Part shown: positions 49,382 to 58,654 of the stretch, piece by piece | How positions within the stretch are numbered: the first letter of the stretch is position 1 | Layout: each line of letters opens with the position of its first letter | Program-made: the position numbers and the translations under genes | NCBI GenBank assembly: GCA_948144175.1 | Contig: CANXME010000213.1 | Coordinates: 1,488,001-1,552,000 of the forward strand | Source of the DNA: Closterium sp. NIES-65 | Taxonomy: Eukaryota; Streptophyta; Zygnematophyceae; Desmidiales; Closteriaceae | Reading direction: 5' to 3' | Length of the DNA: 64,000 nucleotides | Notes under the pieces: generated by a model | What the model saw: the letters and a program-made list of their open reading frames with translations, nothing else | What the model was told of the DNA's origin: nothing | Databases searched by the model: none

Positions 49382-50553
49382 TGCGGAGATAACTGCAGCA
49401 ACGGGAGCTAGGCTACGGGCTAGGCACGTGTGCTCGTGTGATCTCTGCGTTCTCTGTTCCTTAGTCGTTTTCCTTGTGCGCACACTACCTGCTAGTTCAC
49501 GGGGAAAATTGGCAAGAGTTTCACTAGGAAAAGTTCAGAACAATGGGTACAATGAAGTTGGCAATGCAAGACTACATCAGAGCAAGCGTTCAGGTCGGCC
49601 AACTGCCAGCGCAGCTTGGTCGACCGCGTTCCAGCACGACTTCGTCGACCGCGCTCCAGCAAGGCAAGGTCGACGGCGTGCCAACGTCGCAGGTTGACGG
49701 CGTGACAGCGTTGCTCACGCAGGACAGCAGTGCACCCTGCTTCGCAGTTGTGCGTAGATGATTGGCGCGCAGAGTCTTGTCACCTGCACAGCGCACACAC
49801 CACGTCAACCTCGAGCTGACGACTGCCTCTGATCGGCCACGTCGACCTCGGGATACCACTACCGAGGTCGGGCTCGCCAACTTCACCTGGGCGACCGTCG
49901 CACTCCTCCGCAGCACTTCGTCACCCAGGTAACCTGGTCGACCAGGCAACCACGTCGACCAGCAGCTCCCGTACGTGCCCGTCGACCTCCCAAGTCGACG
50001 ACCACCTCCACGTCGACCTCACCAGGTCGACGACACCATCGGTCGACCTCCTCCAGGTCGACATCCCCTCTGGTCGACCAGCTTCACGTCGACCAGCACT
50101 CCTGGTCGACCTGCTCCTCGTCGACCAGCACTATCGTCGGCCGACCACCCACGTCGGCCACCCGAAGCTGGCGTCACGAAGTTGACGCCCCGCTACTCGA
50201 CGCCCAACTGCTCGGCGTCCTCAGTCGAGGTCGACGTCGGCCCCTCCTTCGTCGACCACCAGGTCCAGTCGACCACTAACAGGTCGACCAGCAGTCCGTT
50301 AGCCGACTGCCGAAGTCGGCTTCCCCAAGTTGACGTCACCAAGTTGACGTCCTCCGCAGGTCGACACCCAAGTCGACCTCCCTGAAGTCGGCGCCACCCT
50401 GAAGTCGGCGCCCGTGCAGTGGTCCCCCGTGTAGGTCGACCTCCTCGTCGACCAGCTCACCCACTGCTACAGGTCGGCTGCTCCCCTCACACCCGACCAC
50501 GAAGTCGGCTCCGCCCAAGCGAGGACGGGGCCAATACACAACTCCCGTTGACA
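49382..50553 (-). repeat. 5' LTR of C8
   Basis: 1172 bp, about six mismatches to the 3' copy. I count roughly two dozen GTCGAC hexamers by hand, many as GGTCGACC or TGGTCGACCA, concentrated in the region 49840-50470. Confidence 0.95.
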
Positions 50554-50577
50554 ATAACATATATAATGTTTGACACA

Positions 50578-50804
50578 TGTCAGAGTGTATGTTATGACTG
50601 AGATTGATAATAGCATGCATACATCGAGTTTATATCGGAAAAGCAAATGAATGCGAAATGACCTTGACTAGCCATGTACTTTACGGGGTACATTCTGACA
50701 AATATTGTAGTCTTAGTGATGTGTGTTATAGGGGGTATAGCTGTTAGGGTTAGGTTTATGTACCCCAACCAACCTTAGTCAAACCAACACTTTTATTCTT
50801 GACA
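50578..50804 (+). repeat. 5' LTR of C9
   Basis: Followed directly by TGGTATCACCTAGG (50805-50818), an initiator-Met-like primer site with only the first eight bases matching. The start TGTCAGAGTG overlaps the CATGT duplicated by C6, so C6 landed three bases inside the LTR. An alternative start at TGACAAATATTG (about 50696) would give a shorter LTR; no 3' copy is in the window to decide. Confidence 0.62.
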
Positions 50805-50839
50805 TGGTATCACCTAGGTTAGGATCCTGTGGGATCCCG

Positions 50840-51480
50840 TTCCTCTCGTTCGCGTCCTTAGCGCCCGAGCCTGTCCCGTACCCTAGTGCCCGTTACGCTC
50901 GTACTGTCCCCTAGCACCTATCTCGCCTGCCGTTACGTCGCTCTCGTGCCCTAGCGCCCATTGCGCCTGCCGTTACGTCGCTCCCGTGCCCTAGCGCCCG
51001 CTGCGCCTGCCGTTCCGTCGCTCCAACCGTCCCGCCGCGTCGCGCTGTCCGTCCGCGTCGCGCCGCCCGTCCCATCCCGTCCGTCCGCATCACGCTGCTC
51101 GTCCGCGTCGCGCTGTCACTCCCGTCCCGTCCGTCCGCGTCGCGCTGCCGTCCGCGTCGCGCCGTCCGTCCCGTCCCGTCCGTCCGCGTCGCGCCGTTCG
51201 TCCCGTCCCGTCCGTCCGCGTCGCGCTGCCCATCCTCGTTGCTCCGTCCGTCCCATCCAGTCCCGTCCGTCCGCGTCGCGCTGCCCGTCCGTCCGGTCCC
51301 GTTCGTCCGCGTCGCGCTGCCCGTCTACGTCGCGCGGTCCATCCCGTCCCATCCCGTCGCGCCGCGCTGCCTGTCTGCGTCGCGCAGTCCGTCCCGTCGC
51401 GTCACGTCACATCGCGCTGCCCGTCCTGTCTCGCTGCGTCGCGTCACGCTGCCCGCCGGACGCGCTACCCCTGCCCGTGG
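50840..51480. repeat. GC-rich minisatellite in the C9 leader
   Basis: Two phases: CCTAGCGCCCGTTGCGCCTG-type units (50860-51030), then many imperfect copies of CCGTCCGTCCGCGTCGCGCTG (51030-51440) of about 20-30 bp. It is in the same position as leaders of C1, C3, C7 and C10 but with unrelated units. Confidence 0.82.
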
Positions 51481-51621
51481 CGCTGCGCCCTACTAGTTCA
51501 GCAGTGTTGCGCCCTACTCTGTGTTTCGTAGCGCCCTACCCTATGTCCCATAGCGCCCTACTGAGCCGCTCTCAGTGATTAGGGTTTCAGCAGTAGCACT
51601 TCCTACCTCTTTGCTTTTGCT

Positions 51622-52289
51622 ATGGCGACCCCTAGAGTCTCTGCGCTTTGACGCCGAGGGTAGGCCGCTCTAGTTCTCGATCTGGCTCCTGCGTGCGCGC
51701 CGTCTTTAAGAGAGTCAGGTTCAGGTCGATGAGTCTCTATGGGCGCACGCTTCCGGCGACCTTCCTAAGCCCGAAGACCCTGCACCCTTAGGCACTAACC
51801 CCAGCACTGCTGACAGAGACCGTTATGCCCACCAGCGTGCTGACCTGACAGCGTGGAATTCGCGTGACGCTGCGGCCTGCATCGCCCTCAGCAGCCTCCT
51901 CTCTGAGTCTGAGGAGGCCCACTTCACTCAAGTTTGCACGGCTAGTGGGTTCCTGACTGCAATCAAGGCCCGCTACACTACTCCCACCACTGTCTCTCTT
52001 GGTCGCCTGTTCCTCCCACTCCTGTTTCCTGACCTCGCCTCGTTTGAGCGCTCTGCTGACTTGATTGCTCACATCCGCTCGCTCAATTCTAGCTATCGCG
52101 CTGCCTGCACTGACGCACAGCTTGCACTCCTTCCTCCCCCTACGGCGATTACTATCTATTTTGTCGCCACTAGCCTCCCTGACCGCCTTGCCTTGGTTCG
52201 TGACGCGCTTCTTCTAAAGTACCCTAGCGAGCTCACTATCGAGGTCCTTGAGTCTGCCCTCAAGGACGTCGAGAGCAACCTCCGCTAGA
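51622..52289 (+). pseudogene. Gag core of C9
   Basis: ATG at 51622 gives MATPRVSAL then TGA; shifting one base continues as FDAEGRPL, the family Gag start. Further stops near 51670-51710, then an open stretch: WNSRDAAACIALSSLLSESE, HFTQVCTASGFLTAIKARY, LFLPLLFPDLASFERSADLI and ALVRDALLLKYPSELTIEVL, clearly homologous to the Gag of C1/C7. It stops at NLR (52287). Confidence 0.8.
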
Positions 52290-52724
52290 TAGCCTCCGCC
52301 TCTGGTGCTGTGCCCCCTCCACTGTTTCACGGGTGCACTGTCCCTCAGCTACCCACCTATACTGCCTCCTTCGCCACAGCCACTACTAACGTGACCGCAG
52401 CTGCTGTTACGACTTCTTTGCGGTCTCGGGGGAGGGGCCGGAGGCGGTGGGGGTGACGTGGCGAGCGGCGGCGGCGGGAGTGCAGGGGCTGGAGGAGCGC
52501 CTCGTGCAGTGGCCAGTGACTCCCCTGTTGTAGCTGGTGGAGGTGACGCTCGGGTTCGTCCGCCACCTACTGGTCGGCCAGCCGTAGGGGGTGGAGCAGC
52601 AGCGTGGTACCTGACTCAGCGACAGCAGCAGCAGCCCCTCCCGTCTCAGCAGCCACAGCAGTAGCAGCGGTAGCCCCTTTCCTCGCAGCAGCCACAGCAG
52701 CAGCACCGGCAGCAACAGGTTTCG
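52290..52724 (+). pseudogene. Gag C-terminal low-complexity region of C9
   Basis: Gly-rich then Gln-rich coding remnants in two frames: ASGGGGSAGAGGAPRAVASD and GAAAWYLTQRQQQQPLPSQQ. The WYLTQRQ is the degenerate counterpart of the LREWYxxRQ motif in C1/C7. Several stops interrupt it. Confidence 0.65.
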
Positions 52725-53813
52725 GTGATGGGGTTGGTACAGCGTCAGCTGCAGCGCAGTGTCGTCCACCCTCCCTGCACCTATCACGTTCTGACAGGTG
52801 CCCGCCGAGGCCAGCCTTGTGGCCGCAGCCACCCACCGGGTCAATGTTTTGCTCAGCTTACAGACACGGTTCGGTTGGCCTACGGCATTGACAGCCCTGC
52901 CCCTGACTGGCTTCCCCTTGTTCAGTCGTATGGCCTCGCTCTGTGGGGCATGTCGGCTTCTCAGTTGGTTGATCTCTTGGGAACTCCTCATTCTATGTAT
53001 GCTGTTGTTGACTCTAGTGCTTCTAACTCTGTTTACTCGAGTGTTGTTAGTTTAGGTGCTAGTCTTGCTGAGGTGCCTGTTGCTAGTGTTGGGACTTGTG
53101 CTACTAGTCAACGGGCTGCTTTGGAGGACACTTCGCTGTCTTTCACTCTGGACTCCAGAGCTTTGAATTGTTTCTTCCGCGACCGCACGACACTTACCCC
53201 GCTTCCTACACTGGTCTCTGTCGCACTGGCTGATTCCACTTCGGGACCAGACACTGCTCGCTACATTACTACGCTTTCGCGCCCGGGTGTTCCCTCCGGT
53301 TCTCTGACGGGCTTCCACGTACCCTCGTTCATGAGGAACTTGGTGGGCGTGAGGCCGCTCGTGAGTCAGCACGTGGGTGTGTGGATTGAGTCTTCTAGTG
53401 ATACTGCGGTTTGTGTCGACGGCGACACGTACGCGCCTCTCGCCACCTTTACCGCTGAGCCAGGCTCTGGTCTCTGCACACTTCACACTGGCCCCCGAGG
53501 GCAGCAGCAGCAGCAGCAGCAGATACTGCCCCCAACCCCTATCATTGCCCCCCGTCAAGTTCCCGCGTCTCACCAGGTTGCCGCGTCTCCCCAGGTAGCT
53601 GTGTCTGGTCAAGTTCCAGTGTCTAGTCCAGTTGCTGCGTCGTGCTCCTGCCGGTCGCGTGCCCACCCCACTGTTTTGTGGCACCACCGGATGGGGCACC
53701 TGTCCATTCCTCGCCTGCGCGCTATGTCTAGTCAGCGTCTTGTCTTAGGCCTCCCGCGTGTCTTGCCGACGCTGCCGCCTTCGCTTGCACCACCTTGCGG
53801 TCCCTGCATCTAG
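52725..53813 (+). CDS. NC motif, protease and GAG-pre-integrase of C9
   Basis: Open frame of 362 residues; the initiating Met is internal. CTYHVLTGARRGQPCGRSH and PPGQC form the CX13CX3HX4C motif (about residues 18-42). Protease region SLSFTLDSRALNCFFRDRT: the active site DSGA has become DSRA, so protease is probably dead. FHVPSFMRNLVGVRPLV, then HPTVLWHHRMGHLSIPRLRA and CGPCI, the HHCC zinc domain, ending in TAG at 53811. Confidence 0.83.
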   Translation: MMGLVQRQLQRSVVHPPCTYHVLTGARRGQPCGRSHPPGQCFAQLTDTVRLAYGIDSPAPDWLPLVQSYGLALWGMSASQLVDLLGTPHSMYAVVDSSASNSVYSSVVSLGASLAEVPVASVGTCATSQRAALEDTSLSFTLDSRALNCFFRDRTTLTPLPTLVSVALADSTSGPDTARYITTLSRPGVPSGSLTGFHVPSFMRNLVGVRPLVSQHVGVWIESSSDTAVCVDGDTYAPLATFTAEPGSGLCTLHTGPRGQQQQQQQILPPTPIIAPRQVPASHQVAASPQVAVSGQVPVSSPVAASCSCRSRAHPTVLWHHRMGHLSIPRLRAMSSQRLVLGLPRVLPTLPPSLAPPCGPCI

Positions 53814-54380
53814 GGCCGGTTGCGCGTCACCCCTCACTCCTCCTCCCTTCGTCCGGCCACCGAGCCCTTTGAGACTCTCCAATTGGACGTCTGGGGCCCT
53901 ACCCCTCGCCTTGGCCCTGAGCGAGAGCGTTTCATTCTGGTGGTCGTTGACGACTACTCCCGCTACACGACAGTTTTCCCCCAAGCGAAGAAGTCTGGGG
54001 TGACTTCTACGTTGATCCGGTGGTTACTTACCACTGTGGACACTCGTGGTCGTCATGTCACCTGTCTTCACTCCGACCGTGGGGGTGAGTTTTGCTCCGG
54101 TGTTTTCGCTGGATTCTGTCGCGAGCAGGGCATCCGTCAGTCCTGGACACTTCCAGAGTCCCCACAGCAGAATGGGGTTGCTGAGTGCCGCATAGGCTTG
54201 GTCATGGAGATTGCCCGCACCTCCTTGACTCACGCCCGTGCCCCCCATTTTCTGTGGCCCTACGCGGTTCGGTACGGCGCTCACCAGCTGAACCTCTGGC
54301 CACATGTCTCTCGGCCAGAGGTTTCACCGACTAGTCTTTGGACCAGGTCCCCTGGTGTTGCGTTGTGTTTTCGTGTCTGA
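53814..54380 (+). CDS. Integrase core of C9
   Basis: Continues in the same frame after the TAG. LQLDVWGPTPRLGPERERF and LVVVDDYSRYTTVFPQAKK (first Asp), CLHSDRGGEFCSGVFAGFC (second Asp), PQQNGVAECRIGLVMEIAR (Glu) and LWPYAVRYGAHQLNLWPHV. All three DDE residues are present. It ends at a TGA after ALCFRV, where a frameshift leads into the ALVRDTSADKL frame. Confidence 0.85.
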   Translation, partial: GRLRVTPHSSSLRPATEPFETLQLDVWGPTPRLGPERERFILVVVDDYSRYTTVFPQAKKSGVTSTLIRWLLTTVDTRGRHVTCLHSDRGGEFCSGVFAGFCREQGIRQSWTLPESPQQNGVAECRIGLVMEIARTSLTHARAPHFLWPYAVRYGAHQLNLWPHVSRPEVSPTSLWTRSPGVALCFRV

Positions 54381-55282
54381 GGTTGCTTGGCACTTGTTCG
54401 CGACACCTCCGCGGACAAGCTCTCACCTCGCGCCGTTCCGTGTGTCTTCCTTGGTTTCCCAGAGGAATCCTTTGACTTCACTTTTTACCACCCTCCCCTT
54501 CACCGGTTCTTTGACTCCCGTGACGTTCGTTTCAGTGAGTCCGTCCCCTACTACGTCATGTACCCCTGTCGAGCTCTCTCGGTTCCTCCTCCCCCTCTCT
54601 TCTTGACTTCAGCTCCCCCTCCTGCTCCCCCGGTACTGCCTCCCCCCCTGGTCCAGCCCGGTCACGTGTGTCTCACGCTACCCCTCCCCCCTCGGTAGCC
54701 CCTCACGTGCAGCCTCCTTCCCCGCAGTCCTCCTCACTGCCTACTGCGGACCCTGCGGGAGCTGGTGTTCATGGCGAGGACCCTGGAGGTGCTAGCGCTA
54801 GAAGAGTTGGAGCTGAGAGCGTACCTGTGCGAGGTCCTGGTTCTGGGGGTGCTGGAGTTGGAGCTGAGCTCGTGACTGCAGGCGACTCTAGTCTTCGGGG
54901 AGCTGGTGTTAGTGGTGCTGTCCCTGGGAGTGCTACGCCTGGGGGTGTGGGTGCGCCCACTGCGGGGCCTGGAGAGTCTAGGAATGGCCGCGCTGCTGTT
55001 GGTGGTGTTGACTCTGGGGGTGGTGCGACTAGTGCTTTGGAGAGCGGTCCTGGGGCCACCGCCGCTCCGGACACCACTCCTCCCCCACACCCCTACCCGA
55101 CTCGGCACCAGGCCCGTGTTCGCCGTGCATGTGAGGAGCATCTGGAGTTGGAGCGAGAGGAGAGAGAGTTGGAGCTGCGGCAGCTGGAGCTACAGTGGCT
55201 GGAGGAGCAGCAGCAGCAGCTGGAGCAGCAGCGGCAGCAGCAGCAGCAGCAACAGCAGCATCAGCAGCAGCAACCGCAGTAG
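54381..55282 (+). pseudogene. Integrase C-terminus and Gln-rich coiled-coil linker of C9
   Basis: 54387-54698 encodes ALVRDTSADKLSPRAVPCVF and FYHPPLHRFFDSRDVRFSES. After a frameshift the linker (54668-55282) is Gly/Ala-rich with GAGVGAELVTAGDSS and PYPTRHQARVRRACEEHL. It then becomes a strongly charged Glu/Leu/Gln heptad-like stretch (LELEREERELELRQLELQWL) and a Gln run before TAG at 55280. The other elements have GGAEP repeats and LREW motifs here instead. Confidence 0.78.
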
Positions 55283-56714
55283 CTGCAGCAGCAGCCTCCA
55301 CCTCCTCCTCCTGTCTCTTGTCTTCGGACCTTCGGTCTCCCCTCCCCCTCCCCTCCCGTCTCTGGTCCTCCGCTTCCTCCTCCTGACCCCTCCCCAGCTG
55401 TTTTCCCTCCTACTCTGCCTCCATTGTCCCCTCCTCTTCCTCACGCTTGGCCTTCGCGTCGCTCTCCTCGTGCTCGTCCCTCGTCCCCTGTTCCCTTCTC
55501 TGACCTTTGTACTGCCCTGTTTTGTTCTAGTCTGCCTCGTTCCTCTCCTTCTGTACTTCCTTCTCCTCCTGAGTCGGCTCTCATTGCTTCCCTCTCTACT
55601 CCTGTCACGGACTACTACCACAGGTACTGTCTTGTTCTCTCTCGTGTTCTCGCCTCTCTTGTTACCGACCCTCGTGCATCTCGGCCCTCTGTCTCTGCCC
55701 TTACTGCCGCAGTCACTGAGTTTGCCTCTATTTGCCGCCTTGACTATGCCACCAGACTTGTGGCTGCTCCGCCTACCAGTCCTCTGGCCATCGAAGGTGA
55801 GTCTGGCCTTGGCTGTGACGCCCTAGAGGACATGCAGTTTGAGCTGGATTTCCTGGCAGCCGCTTCCCCTCATCTCTGTGCCATGCTGCTCGCCCCTGAG
55901 GGAGACCCTGACGCCCTTGACTTACAGACTCCTCGCACTTACGCTGAGGCTGTTTCAGGCCCTTGGGCCTCTCAGTGGAGAGCTGCCATGGACTCAGAGT
56001 TGGCCTCCTACAGATCCACAAGCACCTACGTTGACGAGGTTCCCCCTCCTAGGGCAAACGTAGTCGATGGCATGTGGATCTTCAACGTGAAGCGGCCACC
56101 GGGATCTCCTCCGGTCTTCAAGGCGCGCTATGTGGCTAGAGGTTTTAGTCAGCGCGAGGGAGTTGACTTCTTTCAGGCCTTCGCGCCTACCCCGAAGATG
56201 ACCACTCTTCGGGTGTTACTACACGTAGCAGTACAGAGAGACTACGAGTTACACTCTCTCGACTTCTCCACTGCCTTCCTTCAGGGTAGCCTACACGAAG
56301 AGGTCTCCCTGCGTCGTCCCTCTGCCTTCACTGGCACTTTCCTTCCTGAGGCCCAGTAGAGGCTGAGGCGACCGGTCTACGGTCTCCGTCAGGCTCCTTT
56401 TGAGTGGCACGACACCCTGTGCTCTACCCTTTCTGACCTCGGTTTCCATCCGTCTTCTGCCGACCCGTCGCTATTTGTTCGGCGTGGCTCTACACCGTTC
56501 TTTGTACTGGTCTACGTCGACGACCTGGTTTTCGCCACTGCTGACAGGGTTGCTTTGGCTGACATGAAGTGCGAACTGCAGAAGAGACACACGTGCACCG
56601 ACCTTGGTGAGCTGCGCCACTACCTTGGCCTGCAGATCACCAGGGACAGAGTCGCTCGCACCATTACACTCTCACAGTCACACATGGTGCAGCAGGTCCG
56701 TCGGCGGCTCGAGC
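55283..56714 (+). CDS. Reverse transcriptase of C9, interrupted by C10
   Basis: Pro/Ser-rich lead-in, then FASICRLDYATRLVAAPPTS, WRAAMDSELASYRSTSTYVD, ARGFSQREGVDFFQAFAPTP and DFSTAFLQGSLHEEVSLRRP (55424-56359). TAG at 56357 replaces Trp of the QWSLRRP motif. The same frame then gives RPVYGLRQAPFEWHDTL, FFVLVYVDDLVFATADRVA (intact YVDD) and LGELRHYLGLQITRDRVART, ending at QQVRRRLEL where the C10 LTR begins. Confidence 0.86.
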
Positions 56715-56859
56715 TGTCAAATGATATATATGCTATATATGCTTAGGCTGTAGTGGGGTAGCCAATATGGGGTACAGCCCCTTTTAGGGTTTCATATTTG
56801 TACCCATCTCTTTTATAGTTCAAATATGAAAAAAACTTTCCTACTGCCAGATTCTAACA
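56715..56859 (+). repeat. 5' LTR of C10
   Basis: 145 bp, TGTCAAATGATATATATGC to GATTCTAACA. The TATATATGC repeats at 56725-56745 may serve as TATA elements. It contains the LTR core shared across families: GGCTGTAGTGGGGTAGCC and GGGGTACAGCCCC. Confidence 0.92.
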
Positions 56860-56939
56860 TGGTTTCAGAGCACTAGGTCCGTAGGACCGTTTTTTTCGGG
56901 CCCACCTACCGTTGCGGTTACCGAGCTACCCCACGTGTT

Positions 56940-58170
56940 GTCCTGTGCCTGCCTACCTTGCCTCGTGACGTGCTGCGCTGCGCGCGCCGTCCTGCAGCCC
57001 TCGCGCTGCCTCCTGCTGCCCCAGGCTAGTGCGCCGCCCCTGCAAGCTCGTAAGGCCCTCGAGCCGCCCCTACAGGCCCGTCAGGCCCCCGAGCCGCCTC
57101 TGCAGGCCCGACAGGCCCTCGAGCCGCCCCTGCAGGCCTGTCAGGCCCCCGAGCCGCCTCTGCAGGCCCGTCAGGCCCCTAAGTCGCCCCTGCAGACCCG
57201 TCAACCCCCCCCGAGCCGCCACCTGCAAGCCCGTCAGGCCCGCGAGCCGCCCCTACAGCCCCGTCAGGCCCGCGAGCCGCCCCTGCAGGCCCGTCAGGCC
57301 CGCGAGCCGCCCTTGCCGGCCCGTCAGGCCGGCGCGCTGCCCGTGCAGGACCTTGCCGCCCGCGCGCGGCCTTTGCCCAGCTGCGCGCTGCCCATACAGG
57401 CCCTCGCCGCCCGCGCGCAGCCTCTGCCCGACCGCGTGCCGCCCCTGCAGGCCCTCGCCGCCCGCGCGCAGCCTCTGCTCGACCGCGCGCCGCCCCTGCA
57501 GGCCCTCGCCGCCCGCGCGCAGCCTCCGCAGGCCCGTCAGGCCAGCGCGCGACCCCGTCAGGTCGCTGTCGCAGCCCCGTCAGGCCGCACTCGCGGCCCC
57601 GCCTTGTCACTGACGCAGCCCCACCCTGCCACGGTCGCGGCTCCGCCCTGCCGCCGACGCGGACGCGGCCCCACACTGCCACGGTCGCGGCCCCGCCCTG
57701 CCGTGACGCGGCCCCGCCAGCCCTGCAGCTGACGCGACCGCGCCCTGCTGCTGACGCGACCGCGCCCTGCTGCTGACGCGGCCGCGCCCTGCTGCTGACC
57801 CGGCCCCGCCAGCCCTGTAGCTAACGCGGCCGCGCCCTGCCACCGACCCGGCCCCGCCCGGACGCCGACGCGGCCCCGCCAGTCCTGTAGTTGCCGCGGC
57901 CACGCCCTGTCGCCAATGTGGCCCCGCCTGGACGCTGACGCGGCCCCGACCTGCTGCTGGCGCGACCCCGCCCTACAGCTGCCGCGGCCCTACTCTGCAG
58001 CCGCTGTTGCGGCCCCGCCGAGCGCCGGCCCTGCCTGCCACTGGTGAGCACCTGCCTTGTTCGTGCGCTGCCGCCTGCCTGCCTGCCTGCCTGCCTGCCC
58101 GCCTGCCTGCCTGACTGCCTGCCTGCCTGCCTGCCCGCCTGCCTGCCCGCCTGCCTGCCTGCCGCGCCTG
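56940..58170. repeat. Minisatellites and (CTGC)n in the C10 leader
   Basis: Units of about 30 bp built on CCGTCAGGCCC and GAGCCGCCCCTGCAGG (57040-57330); three copies of a unit near 51 bp with GCCCTCGCCGCCCGCGCG (57400-57540); GCCCCGCCAGCCCTG and CTGACGCGACCGCGCCCTGC repeats (57690-57960); a CTGC/CCTG tetranucleotide run (58070-58165). ORFs up to 265 codons here are Ala/Pro/Arg composition artefacts. Confidence 0.85.
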
Positions 58171-58239
58171 CCCTGCACGCGCTGCTGCTGCTACTACTGC
58201 TATTGCTACTGCTACTGCTACAGCTGCTAGTGGCGACGG

Positions 58240-58654
58240 CCACATGCAGTTCCAGCGACGTTCGCGTGAGTCCCTCACACCCCTGCAGCTTCGTGGGTGG
58301 TACGCTAGTTGGGGTTGTAGAGGTGGCCGCGCTGGTACTGCTGCTATTGCTGTTACTGCTGCTACTGATGCTACTACTACTACTGCTGCTACTGGCGGTG
58401 GCCAGATGCAACTCCAGCGACGTCCCCGCGAGTCTCTCACGCCCAAGCAGCTTCGTGAGTGGTACGCTCAGAGTAGAGGGTCTCTGAGTACTGTTCGCTG
58501 CCCGTACGTCATTCGCACTGGTGCTCGGACTAGTCAGGCTTGCGGGATGCTTAGTCATACACAGTCCTGCTGCTTCGTCCGTCTGAGCGACGCCTGGCGT
58601 ACCGAGTTTGGCGACGAGGCTGAGCTCCCCGACTGGGTGGAGCTGCTTGGGTAG
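58240..58654 (+). pseudogene. Gag C-terminus/nucleocapsid region of C10
   Basis: Begins abruptly after the leader, with no MATPsVL Gag core. Encodes two copies of an RRxRESLTPxQLRxWYA motif (SRESLTPLQLRGWYASWG and PRESLTPKQLREWYAQSRG). CPYVIRTGARTSQACGMLSH and TQSC, a slightly altered form of the CX13C zinc-like motif, follow, then LSDAWRTEFGDEAELPDWV and TAG at 58652. The Gag core must have been deleted, as in C6. Confidence 0.78.

Larger units (their letters stand above)
42321..50553 (-). mobile_element. Copia element C8 with long LTRs, inserted in the C6 LTR
   Basis: 8233 bp; LTRs 42321-43492 and 49382-50553, both 1172 bp with about six mismatches by eye; perfect target repeat ATAAC. Minus strand order Gag, PR, IN, RT, RNase H. 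A different Copia lineage: canonical zinc knuckle, DSGCSHH protease, primer site not of the TGGTAT type. Frameshifts at about 46690 and 45840, a stop at 45331 and a duplicated RT/RNase H block make it non-functional despite its youth. Confidence 0.95.
27074..50575 (-). mobile_element. Copia element C6, host of C7, N2 and C8
   Basis: Minus strand. 3' LTR 27074-27199 and 5' LTR (42212-42320 plus 50559-50575, split by C8) are both 126 bp, flanked by the target repeat CATGT (27069-27073 and 50576-50580). With insertions removed the element is about 6.3 kb. LTR copies differ at roughly ten positions by eye, so it is one of the older insertions. It lacks the Gag N-terminal domain, RT is YVDN and RNase H has lost a catalytic Asp. 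Confidence 0.92.
50578..56714 (+). mobile_element. Copia element C9, 3' part displaced by C10
   Basis: Plus strand: 5' LTR, primer site, GC-rich repeat leader, Gag, PR, IN, linker and RT up to QQVRRRLEL, where C10 is inserted (target CGAGC at 56710-56714). RNase H and 3' LTR lie beyond the window. It is the outermost element of the right half of the window and carries C6 at its left tip. Confidence 0.85.
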
